Notes under the pieces: model-generated
The model's database searches: none
Told to the model about the DNA's origin: nothing
What the model saw: only the letters and a program-made list of their open reading frames with translations
Assembly (NCBI RefSeq): GCF_030815095.1
Contig: NZ_JAUSWF010000007.1
Location: 62,001 to 126,000, forward strand
Direction of reading: 5' to 3'
Length of the DNA: 64,000 nt
Source: Aedoeadaptatus ivorii
GTDB lineage: Bacteria > Bacillota > Clostridia > Tissierellales > Peptoniphilaceae
Translations under genes and position numbers: made by a program
Shown: piece after piece, positions 7,648 through 14,707 of the stretch
Layout: each line of letters starts with the position of its first letter
Position numbering within the stretch: position 1 is the first letter of the stretch

Positions 7648-9006
7648 GTGAAAGCCATACGAGATGCCGTGTCGACGGCCGCGGCCATTCGCAAAAAAAT
7701 TATTTCGCCTAAAGAAGCGGCAGAAGAGAGCCTTCGGCGCATCGCCGCAGAAAACGGCATATACCGCGCGGTGGTGCGCACCTACCCCGAAACGGCGCTG
7801 CACCATGCGGCACAGGTTCCCGCGGATGCGCCCTTTGCCGGGGTGCCCATCCTCTTAAAAGACATCCGCCAGGGCCTCGCCGGCCATCCTTTGACCGAGG
7901 GATCGCGCTTGTACGCAGGTCGGATCGAACCCGCCACCGATCCCTATGTAAAGCGCCTCTTACGCCTGGGCTTCGTGCCAGTGGGACACAGCAATGTGTC
8001 GGAATTCGGCATCAAATTCGTAAGCGACTCCGCCTATTACGGCGCCGTCAAAAATCCCGTCGACCCGAGATACCACGCCGGCGGATCCAGCGGCGGGGCG
8101 GCGTGTGCGGTGAAAAGGGGCATGGTGCCCATCGCCGCGGCCAACGACGGCGGGGGCTCCATTCGCATCCCCGCGAGTTTCTGCGGCCTCGTCGGTTTTA
8201 AGCCCACCGGGCACCGGGTACAGTTTGCCATCACCCGCACCGTGCGAGATGCCGCGACATTGTACGCCGGCTTATATGGAAGCGGAAAAGACATCCCCCC
8301 ACACGACCTCCGCTTCGCCTTTCACACCGCCACCGACCACGACATCGCGATTTCAAAAGACGCCGAAGACGCGGTGCAGATGGCCGTCGAGCACTTATGG
8401 GAAGGCGGCATACAAGCCGTGTGCGTGCGGCCCGAAGTGGCGGAGCGAGAACTCTATCGGCGCGCCTTTCTCGCCACCGCGGCGGAACAGTACCGCCGCT
8501 TTCAAAAAGAGGGCATCGAACTCGCCCGGGGCATGTCCGAAGACGGCAACGTCCTCCTCTACACCCTAGGCGAGCGACTGTGTAAAACCGGAGAAGCGCC
8601 CTTAGAGGCGGAGGCCGTGCAAAAGAGCGGCGCCGCACTCTTCGCCTTTTTCCGTTCATACGACATCTATATACAACCCGCCACCGCCCGCACCGCTCCC
8701 AAACTCGATCTCTTAGACGGCGTGAAAAAAAGCCTGTGCGGCATCGACGACTTCCGCGCCCTCTCCACACCGGAACTCGTGGCGCATATACACCGGCTCT
8801 TGGACCCCGGCACCGCCCACTCTCCCTACGCCCTGACCTACAACCTCTTCGGCTGCCCGAGCATAAGCCTGCCCCTATACATCGCCTCGACGGGCCTTCC
8901 CATCGGCGTACTGCTCACCGCCGCTCCCGGAAACGACCGGGCGCTTCTCGCCGCGGCGTCCTACTTCGAGGAACGCGGATATTTACGGGGAGAACGCGGG
9001 CAATAA
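7648..9006 (+). CDS. Amidase signature family hydrolase
   Basis: This 452-residue amidase has the Lys/cis-Ser/Ser triad at Lys71 (ILLKDI), Ser147 (AGGSSGGAA) and Ser171 (DGGGSIRIPAS). The spacing of 76 and 24 residues matches the family. It hydrolyses a carbon-nitrogen bond of an amide. The sequence looks more like 6-aminohexanoate-cyclic-dimer hydrolase or general amidases than GatA, and no gatC or gatB is adjacent, so a role in tRNA amidation is unlikely. The start is GTG with a strong AAAGGAGG site. It has no signal peptide, so it is cytoplasmic. The natural substrate cannot be told. Confidence 0.85.
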   Translation: MKAIRDAVSTAAAIRKKIISPKEAAEESLRRIAAENGIYRAVVRTYPETALHHAAQVPADAPFAGVPILLKDIRQGLAGHPLTEGSRLYAGRIEPATDPYVKRLLRLGFVPVGHSNVSEFGIKFVSDSAYYGAVKNPVDPRYHAGGSSGGAACAVKRGMVPIAAANDGGGSIRIPASFCGLVGFKPTGHRVQFAITRTVRDAATLYAGLYGSGKDIPPHDLRFAFHTATDHDIAISKDAEDAVQMAVEHLWEGGIQAVCVRPEVAERELYRRAFLATAAEQYRRFQKEGIELARGMSEDGNVLLYTLGERLCKTGEAPLEAEAVQKSGAALFAFFRSYDIYIQPATARTAPKLDLLDGVKKSLCGIDDFRALSTPELVAHIHRLLDPGTAHSPYALTYNLFGCPSISLPLYIASTGLPIGVLLTAAPGNDRALLAAASYFEERGYLRGERGQ

Positions 9007-9036
9007 AAAAACGCGACGTCGATGCGTCGCGTTTTT
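9005..9036. terminator. Bidirectional terminator between amidase and stalk-protein genes
   Basis: ACGCGACG pairs with CGTCGCGT across a six-base loop, flanked by A run and T run, serving convergent genes on both strands. Confidence 0.9.
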
Positions 9037-9048
9037 GTATGGACGGAT

Positions 9049-10008
9049 TTAGTCAAAAATGGCGGCATAGCAGCCGGGTTGGGACGGCATGGCAATAAAA
9101 TCCTCAAACTTTTGATCCATAATCGGACTCAGATAGCCGGCCATGCGGTCATAGGCAAGGAATTCGACGGAATCTTTGGGGTTCAGCGTCAGCGTGTGGG
9201 TCGAGGCATCCCATTTTACATCGATCCCCAAATAGTCGGCGATCAAACGAATGGGTACATAGGTCGTGCCGTTTCGGAGTACGGGAAAGGTATCGTTTCG
9301 GAAAAACAGCTCCGATTCAGAGGCGCCGCATTTGTCGATATACATCGTGAGTCCCATCGTCGGATCGGTAGGAGAAGAGATCGTGAGCCCCTGCATCCCG
9401 TCGATTTTTTCCGGATGCCAATACACCTCCGCTCCTAAGGATTCCGCTACAAAGCGTACCGGCACCATCGTCCGGTCATGCTGAATGAAGGGGTGAAGAT
9501 CTTTCGGCATCGGCCTACCGTTTGCCACGATATGAATCTGCTGTTCCGGTGCGCCCGGCACATAGCCGTCGCCGATAAAGACCACCCGATTCGCCGCGTC
9601 GTAGCCTATCGTCTTGTCAAAAAAGAGACTCGCGTCTTCGACCGTCTGGTACACATGGCCCGAGCGGTAAAATGGCGCCTCTGAAAAATAACATTGGATA
9701 GTTTCGAAGTCGGCAGCATAGGTAAAGGGCAGATTTGTATGCAGCGCATCCGCATCACAGGAAGGGTTCGGGCCCGGCTTTGCGACGATCAAAGTTTTTT
9801 CATCCGGCTTATAAAACGAATATTTCCCCAAATATTTGGCCACGAGATCCACCGGTATATACGTCTTTTTCGCGTCTTGAATAATGGGGATATTCTGATC
9901 CACATAATGGCCGCCCGTCCACGCTTTCGTGGGGCCTTCCGCATAGGAATTTGCCGAAGGAAAAATAAACAATAGGGCGAGAAAAATCGCTCCGATGAGC
10001 CGTTTCAT
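9049..10008 (-). CDS. Secreted protein with copper amine oxidase N-terminal-like (stalk) domains
   Basis: The 319 residues start with a signal peptide (MKRLIGAIFLALLFIF, with a likely cut after NSYA). Three stalk-type repeats follow: KTYIPVDLVAKYLG, RTMVPVRFVAESLGAEVYW and TTYVPIRLIADYLGIDVKWD. The last two end in the common hydrophobic LTL-type strand. Such domains occur in clostridial cell-surface and secreted proteins and carry no enzyme function by themselves. The ATG at 10008 has AAAGGAG in front of it. A longer frame would translate that RBS and is rejected. No S-layer, sortase or lipid anchor is visible. It ends convergently with the amidase gene. Confidence 0.82.
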   Translation of the reverse strand: MKRLIGAIFLALLFIFPSANSYAEGPTKAWTGGHYVDQNIPIIQDAKKTYIPVDLVAKYLGKYSFYKPDEKTLIVAKPGPNPSCDADALHTNLPFTYAADFETIQCYFSEAPFYRSGHVYQTVEDASLFFDKTIGYDAANRVVFIGDGYVPGAPEQQIHIVANGRPMPKDLHPFIQHDRTMVPVRFVAESLGAEVYWHPEKIDGMQGLTISSPTDPTMGLTMYIDKCGASESELFFRNDTFPVLRNGTTYVPIRLIADYLGIDVKWDASTHTLTLNPKDSVEFLAYDRMAGYLSPIMDQKFEDFIAMPSQPGCYAAIFD

Positions 10009-10116
10009 CACAAACTCCTTTCCCACTACTTTCTTTTTAGAATATAGAGATAGATGTTTTTACCATCGTATCACAAAACGACAAAAAAATAACGGGGTGA
10101 GGAGAAAGATTACAAT

Positions 10117-10143
10117 AAAAAACCGCCGGCCAAAGCCGGCGGC
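10117..10143 (-). terminator. Intrinsic terminator of tRNA-Thr
   Basis: On the minus strand GCCGCCGGC-TTTGG-CCGGCGG is followed by TTTTTT, seven bases after the tRNA CCA end. Confidence 0.9.
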
Positions 10144-10149
10144 AATACT

Positions 10150-10225
10150 TGGAGCTAACGAGGAGACTCGAACTCCTGACCTGCTGATTACGAATCAGCT
10201 GCTCTACCACCTGAGCCACGTTAGC
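10150..10225 (-). tRNA. tRNA-Thr (anticodon CGU)
   Basis: 76 bases with encoded CCA. Acceptor GCTAACG pairs with CGTTAGC. The D-arm contains GGCTCAGGTGGTAGAGC. The anticodon stem GCTGA/TCAGC encloses loop TTCGTAA with anticodon CGT. The T-arm contains GGAGTTCGAGTCTCC. It reads the ACG threonine codon. It is a stand-alone gene with its own promoter and terminator. Confidence 0.97.
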
Positions 10226-10238
10226 GAATACTCTCTAT

Positions 10239-10267
10239 ATTTTAGTGGAAACGCCCTGAAAATGCAA
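10239..10267 (-). promoter_or_regulatory. Promoter of tRNA-Thr
   Basis: On the minus strand TTGCAT, 17-bp spacer, TAAAAT, about 14 bases before the mature 5' end. Confidence 0.8.
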
Positions 10268-10385
10268 GTGCATATTAGGGGAATGTTTGTGGTTTGTAAA
10301 GGAGTGGGTGATTCTTATTGCCTGAAACAAGAGGGTGCGACGTGTGGTTCGGTAACGGCTTCTTTATGTTCTCCATACAGCGAAA

Positions 10386-10650
10386 GAGATTCTTCGACTC
10401 GGAACGGAGTTCCTCGCTCAGAATGACAATAGGGAGCGATCGTGAATAATAATTTTGTCATCCTGAGCGGAGCCGACAGGCGGAGTCAAGGATCTCCCGT
10501 TTGCTATTGCGGGTCGATGGATTGCACGGTGCCTATTGCGCGTCTGATTGACCGACAAGGGGAACAGGGTGCGTTTCGTCGGTGGCCTCTATGCATGCCC
10601 CTTCTGGGGAATGAGATTCTTCGCTTCGGAACGAAGTTCTCTCCTTTTCC
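10386..10650 (+). repeat. Third dispersed copy of the intergenic repeat, degenerate
   Basis: The inverted-repeat core at 10386-10496 matches those at 3853 and 4084 with small changes. The tail CTATTGCGGGTCGAT follows, and a second truncated left arm (GAGATTCTTCGCTTCGG) begins near 10613. The stretch 10268-10806 holds no gene beyond this repeat and the purC promoter. The short ORF starting MNNNFVILSG is part of the repeat. Confidence 0.8.
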
Positions 10651-10748
10651 CATTCTTCTGTGTAAAATCCACACAAATGGGGTACAATCCTCCTTGTTCG
10701 GGCGTCGGTATGGCGTCGAAATTTTTTTGAACCGGCTTCATCTTTTAT

Positions 10749-10777
10749 TTGTATACATACGCATTGAGGCGTAAAAT
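10749..10777 (+). promoter_or_regulatory. Promoter of purC
   Basis: TTGTAT, 17-bp spacer, TAAAAT, about 30 bases before the start codon. Confidence 0.75.
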
Positions 10778-10806
10778 AATGCTTAGATGAATTAAAGGAG
10801 GTCGCA

Positions 10807-11490
10807 ATGGAAGCGATTTATAAGGGCAAGACAAAGGATGTTTTCAAGCTGGAAAACGGAAATTATCTCTTAAAGTTTAAGGACGATGTCACGGGCAAGG
10901 ACGGGGTGTTCGATCCGGGCGCCAATGAGGTGGGCCTCACGATGGAAGGTTCGGGCCGGGCGGCGCTGTCTTTGACGGTGTTTTTCTTTGAGCGGCTGAA
11001 GGAAAAGGGGATTCCCACGCACTTTATTTCCGCAGACATCGACGAGAAGGCGATGGAGGTAAAGCCGGGCAATATGTTCGGCAAGGGGCTGGAATTTATC
11101 TGCCGCTATAAGGCGGTGGGCAGTTTCTTGCGCCGCTATGGGCTCTATGCCGAAGAAGGGCAGGATTTGGACGGCTTTGTGGAAGTGACGCTGAAGGACG
11201 ACGCGGCAGGAGACCCGCCGATTACAAAGGACGGCTTGGTGATGCTGGGGATTCTGACTGCCGAAGAGTACGACACGCTGAAGCGCCTTACGCGCGAAAT
11301 TTCCGACGAGGTAAAGGCGGTGCTCAATGAAAAGGGCATCGACCTCTACGACATCAAGTTGGAATTCGGCCGCGACGACGACGGAAAGATTATGTTGGTC
11401 GACGAGATTTCCGGCGGCAATATGCGCGCTTACAAGGGCGACGAATATGTAGAGCCCTTAAAGCTCCCCGGATTGCTTTTGGGTGAATAA
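10807..11490 (+). CDS. purC: Phosphoribosylaminoimidazole-succinocarboxamide synthase (SAICAR synthetase)
   Basis: This 227-residue enzyme of the clostridial short PurC type has IYKGKTKDVFKLENGN (nucleotide loop), KFKDDVTGKDGVFDPGANEVG, CRYKAVGSFLRRYG and IKLEFGRDDDGKIMLVDEISG. PurC joins aspartate to CAIR with ATP in purine synthesis. Here it stands alone with its own promoter and terminator; no other pur gene is in the window. RBS AAAGGAGG lies before the ATG. The DPGANEVG segment differs from the classical PurC loop, so a related specialised ligase cannot be fully excluded. Confidence 0.88.
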   Translation: MEAIYKGKTKDVFKLENGNYLLKFKDDVTGKDGVFDPGANEVGLTMEGSGRAALSLTVFFFERLKEKGIPTHFISADIDEKAMEVKPGNMFGKGLEFICRYKAVGSFLRRYGLYAEEGQDLDGFVEVTLKDDAAGDPPITKDGLVMLGILTAEEYDTLKRLTREISDEVKAVLNEKGIDLYDIKLEFGRDDDGKIMLVDEISGGNMRAYKGDEYVEPLKLPGLLLGE

Positions 11491-11499
11491 GGAGCGGGA

Positions 11500-11525
11500 A
11501 GAAGTGCTGCGGCACTTCTTTTTTT
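11500..11525 (+). terminator. Intrinsic terminator of purC
   Basis: GAAGTGC-TGCG-GCACTTC followed by a T run. Confidence 0.92.
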
Positions 11526-11592
11526 CTCTCTGTTTTGCCGGATTGAATTTGCGTCCGTAGTATAGTACGATGGAATTGATATAGGATCTGAT

Positions 11593-11616
11593 GCCCGGGC
11601 CAACCGGGCTTTTTTT
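11593..11616 (+). promoter_or_regulatory. Terminator-like hairpin in the leader of the ttcA-like gene
   Basis: GCCCGG-GCCAA-CCGGGC is followed by seven T only 17 bases before the start codon. It lies after a plausible promoter (TTGCCG, 17-bp spacer, TAGTAT, in 11534-11562) and well after the purC terminator. It therefore looks like an attenuator rather than the end of purC transcription. No known aptamer is visible in the short leader. Confidence 0.55.
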
Positions 11617-11633
11617 AGAGAGACTGGAGTGTT

Positions 11634-12452
11634 ATGTCCGTTCAGGAAATAGAGAGAAGTATTATAAAAAAGTTCCGAAAAGATATTTGGCGCCGCTTTA
11701 TCAAGGGGATCAACGAGTTCGAGATGATCGAGGACGGGGATGTGATCGCCGTCGCCATGAGCGGGGGCAAGGATTCGTTGCTTTTGGCAAAGTTGTTGCA
11801 GGAGCTGAAGCGCCACGGCAAGAAAGAATTTTCGCTCCGGTTTATCGCGATGGACCCGGGGTATTTGCCCGAGATCGTTACGCAGGTGAAAGAAAACAGC
11901 GAGAAGGCGGGGATTCCCCTGGAGATGTACGGCTCCAATGTGTTCGATGTGGCGGAGGATATGGGCGGCGAAAAGCCCTGTTATATCTGCGCCCGCATGC
12001 GGCGGGGGAGTCTGTACGACAAGGCGAAGTCGCTGGGCTGCAATAAGCTTGCCTTGGGGCATCACTTTGACGATGTGATCGAGACGGTGATGATGAATGT
12101 GCTCTTCGGCGGCAGCTACAAGACGATGATGCCGAAGCTCCATTCGACGAATTTTTCGGGGATGGAGCTGATCCGGCCCATGATCTATATTCGCGAGGAC
12201 GACATTCGCAGCTGGGTGGCGTATAACGATTTGTCCCCCATCGACTGCGCCTGTACGGTGACGGCGAAGGAAAACTTCGGCGCCCGCGCCTATGTAAAGA
12301 ATCTGATCCGCGAGATCAAGGCGGAAAACCCGAATGTGGAGATGTCGATTTTCCGCTCGGCACAAAATGTCGAAATGGGCGCGATTCTGGGCTATAAGGA
12401 CCCTGCCGGGGCGCGCCACGACTTTTTGGAAGTCTACGACAAAGGAGAATAG
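11634..12452 (+). CDS. TtcA-like tRNA 2-thiolation PP-loop ATPase
   Basis: The 272 residues contain the PP-loop SGGKDS at 43-48, the CYIC pair at Cys116/Cys119, GHHFDDVIET and a C-terminal CAC motif at Cys205/Cys207. This is the layout of iron-sulfur dependent tRNA thiolases of the TtcA/TtuA group, which adenylate a tRNA base and insert sulfur (TtcA acts on cytidine 32). The cysteine spacing differs a little from proteobacterial TtcA, so the exact tRNA target is uncertain. The ATG follows GACTGGAGTGTT. The next gene starts two bases after this stop. Confidence 0.82.
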   Translation: MSVQEIERSIIKKFRKDIWRRFIKGINEFEMIEDGDVIAVAMSGGKDSLLLAKLLQELKRHGKKEFSLRFIAMDPGYLPEIVTQVKENSEKAGIPLEMYGSNVFDVAEDMGGEKPCYICARMRRGSLYDKAKSLGCNKLALGHHFDDVIETVMMNVLFGGSYKTMMPKLHSTNFSGMELIRPMIYIREDDIRSWVAYNDLSPIDCACTVTAKENFGARAYVKNLIREIKAENPNVEMSIFRSAQNVEMGAILGYKDPAGARHDFLEVYDKGE

Positions 12453-12453
12453 T

Positions 12454-13209
12454 ATGAAATTGGTATCTTGGAATGTAAACGGCATTCGCGCCGCGCTCAA
12501 GAAGGGGTTTATGGATTTCTTCGAGGCGGCGGATGCGGATATTTTCTGCCTCCAGGAGACGAAGCTCTCGGCGGGCCAGCTGGAACTGGAACTCGACGGC
12601 TACGAGCAGTACTGGAATTACGCCGAAAAGAAGGGATACAGCGGCACGGCGGTGTTTACGAAGATTTCGCCGATCCACGTGACCTTCGGCATCGGCGACG
12701 ACGAACACGACCGCGAGGGCCGGGTGATTACCTGCGAATTTGAGGAGTTCTTTTTGGTGAACTGCTATACGCCCAATTCCAAGCGAGGGCTGGCCAGATT
12801 GGATTACCGCATGGTTTGGGAAGACGCGTTTCGGGCATATTTAACCATGTTGGAGACGGTAAAACCCGTGGTGCTCTGTGGCGATTTGAATGTGGCGCAC
12901 AAGGAGATCGACCTCAAGAACCCGTCCAGCAATCGGAGAAATGCCGGCTTTACCGACGAGGAGCGCAATCAATTTACGAATCTGTTGCGTACAGGGTACA
13001 CGGATTCGTTCCGCCACTTATATCCCGACGCGACGGATCGGTACAGCTGGTGGAGTTACATTACCAAGGCGCGGGAGCGAAATGTGGGGTGGCGCATCGA
13101 CTATTTTGTCGTAAGCGACGCCCTGACGGATCAAATTCTCGATGCGGACATCCGCGACGACGTATACGGCTCGGACCACTGTCCGGTTACGCTCGAACTG
13201 GGGATTTGA
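12454..13209 (+). CDS. xth: Exodeoxyribonuclease III / AP endonuclease
   Basis: This 251-residue enzyme of the exonuclease-endonuclease-phosphatase fold starts MKLVSWNVNGIRA and has the metal-binding LQETKLS, NCYTPNS, CGDLNVAHKEIDLKNP, the GFTDEER loop, WRIDYFVVS and the catalytic SDHCPV near the end. It nicks DNA at abasic sites and has 3' exonuclease activity in base-excision repair. AAAGGAG precedes the ATG at 12454. A longer frame from 12334 runs through the upstream gene and is rejected. It is co-transcribed with the ttcA-like gene. Confidence 0.95.
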   Translation: MKLVSWNVNGIRAALKKGFMDFFEAADADIFCLQETKLSAGQLELELDGYEQYWNYAEKKGYSGTAVFTKISPIHVTFGIGDDEHDREGRVITCEFEEFFLVNCYTPNSKRGLARLDYRMVWEDAFRAYLTMLETVKPVVLCGDLNVAHKEIDLKNPSSNRRNAGFTDEERNQFTNLLRTGYTDSFRHLYPDATDRYSWWSYITKARERNVGWRIDYFVVSDALTDQILDADIRDDVYGSDHCPVTLELGI

Positions 13210-13219
13210 AAGCTTTTCA

Positions 13220-13248
13220 TTGCATTATCCCGCCAAAGGGTTTAAAAT
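13220..13248 (+). promoter_or_regulatory. Promoter of the flavodiiron protein gene
   Basis: TTGCAT, 17-bp spacer, TAAAAT, about 40 bases before the ATG. Confidence 0.8.
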
Positions 13249-13287
13249 CGTATAAGAAATATCAATCCATAAGAGAAAGGTGAGAAC

Positions 13288-14496
13288 ATGGCGAATACTA
13301 GATTTGTAAAGATCCACGACCAACTGCACTATATCGGCGTCAACGACCGCTACACCCATCTGTTTGAGGCCATGTGGCCCCTGCCCGACGGCATCAGCTA
13401 CAACTCCTATCTGCTGGACGGAGGCAGCGAAACCTGCTTGATCGACTGCGTAAAGATCGATTCCATTATCGAGTTTATGGAAAAGCTCCGTAGCGTACTG
13501 GGCGGACGCGGCCTCGACTATGTCGTGGTCAACCACATGGAACCGGACCATACCTCTTCGCTGAAGGCGGTAGTAGAGTCTTTCCCTGGCTGCAAGGTCA
13601 TTACCAACTCCAAGGCCGTCAAGATGATGGAAAACTTCTACGGCATCGGCGAAGATCGCGTGGTCCTCGTGGGCGACGGCGACACGGTAAAGATCGGCGA
13701 GCGCGAACTGACCTTCTACTCTACCCCCATGGTGCATTGGCCCGAGTCTATGGTCTGCTTTGAGGAAGCCACCGGCACGCTCTTCTCCCAAGACGCCTTC
13801 GGCGGATACGGCACCCTCGACGGGGCGATCTTCGACGATCAGATCGAATGGGACAAGTATCGCGACGAAACCGTGCGCTACTACACCAATATCGTCGGCA
13901 AGTACAGCGTACAGGTAACCCGCGCCCTAAAGAAGCTCGAAGGGCTGGACATCAAGATGATCTGCCCGGACCACGGTCCCATTTGGCGCGAAAACATCGA
14001 GCCTATCGTCAAGCTGTATAGCGATCTCAGCGAACAAAAAACCGAAGACGGCGTGCTGATCGTCTACGGTTCTATGTACGGCAACACCGAAATGATGGCC
14101 GAAGCCATCGCACGCGCCCTTACCGAAGAAGGCGTACGCAATATTCGCATTCGCGACGTGTCCAAAACCCACCTGAGCTATTTGATCAGCGAAACCTGGA
14201 ACTACCGCGGCATTATTCTGGGCTGCCCCACCTACAATGTGGACCTCTTCCCGCCCATGCGCACCTTGGTGGAAACCCTCAAAAAACAAAAGATGAAAAA
14301 CCACATCCTCGGCACCTTCACCAACTACAGTTGGGGCGGCGGCGCCGAAAAGCAAATGGCCGCCTTTGCCGAAGAGAGCAAGTGGGAAGTGCTCCCCACC
14401 ACCATCGATGTGATGGGCGCACCGGAAGACGAAGATCTCGAAAAATGTCGCCAAATGGCAAAAGAAATGGCCGAAGCACTGGAAAAATATCGCTAA
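13288..14496 (+). CDS. fprA: FprA family A-type flavodiiron protein
   Basis: The 402 residues have an N-terminal metallo-beta-lactamase-like diiron domain with NHMEPDHTSSL, the HxExDH ligand motif, then further ligands around TPMVHWPESM, SQDAFGGYG and PDHGPIW. A C-terminal flavodoxin domain contains the FMN loop VYGSMYGNTEMMAE and LGCPTYN. These cytoplasmic enzymes reduce oxygen to water or nitric oxide to nitrous oxide and protect anaerobes. It is a single-gene unit with its own promoter and two terminators. No rubredoxin gene is adjacent. Oxygen versus nitric oxide preference cannot be read from the sequence. Confidence 0.95.
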   Translation: MANTRFVKIHDQLHYIGVNDRYTHLFEAMWPLPDGISYNSYLLDGGSETCLIDCVKIDSIIEFMEKLRSVLGGRGLDYVVVNHMEPDHTSSLKAVVESFPGCKVITNSKAVKMMENFYGIGEDRVVLVGDGDTVKIGERELTFYSTPMVHWPESMVCFEEATGTLFSQDAFGGYGTLDGAIFDDQIEWDKYRDETVRYYTNIVGKYSVQVTRALKKLEGLDIKMICPDHGPIWRENIEPIVKLYSDLSEQKTEDGVLIVYGSMYGNTEMMAEAIARALTEEGVRNIRIRDVSKTHLSYLISETWNYRGIILGCPTYNVDLFPPMRTLVETLKKQKMKNHILGTFTNYSWGGGAEKQMAAFAEESKWEVLPTTIDVMGAPEDEDLEKCRQMAKEMAEALEKYR

Positions 14497-14497
14497 G

Positions 14498-14526
14498 AAA
14501 AATCTCCCTGCGGGGAGATTTTTTGC
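14498..14526 (+). terminator. First terminator after fprA
   Basis: AATCTCCC-TGC-GGGGAGATT followed by a T run. Confidence 0.9.
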
Positions 14527-14552
14527 GGAAAATGAATGGGTCGATTTAACTG

Positions 14553-14582
14553 TCGCGCCTCCTCCAAGGGGGCGCGTTTTTG
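14553..14582 (+). terminator. Second terminator after fprA
   Basis: CGCGCCTCC pairs with GGGGGCGCG across a five-base loop, followed by TTTTTG. Two terminators in tandem insulate the next gene. Confidence 0.7.
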
Positions 14583-14635
14583 ATTGGATTTATGGAAAAA
14601 CGAAGGGAATTATAATTTGGAGACAGAGATTGGAC

Positions 14636-14664
14636 TTGACGGCGATCGTGGAGGTGGATAGAAT
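14636..14664 (+). promoter_or_regulatory. Promoter of the SLH surface protein gene
   Basis: TTGACG, 17-bp spacer, TAGAAT, about 44 bases before the start codon. Confidence 0.8.
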
Positions 14665-14707
14665 ACAATTATAAAAATGATATCACTTATCAACAAAGGA
14701 GACATAT

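Noticed and set aside
7648..9006. GatA (Glu-tRNA amidotransferase subunit) for the amidase
   Set aside because: The triad fits any amidase, but no gatC/gatB neighbours are present and the sequence blocks outside the triad do not look like GatA.
13225..13791. Antisense 188-residue ORF across the fprA start
   Set aside because: Shadow of the flavodiiron gene; no RBS or recognisable domain.
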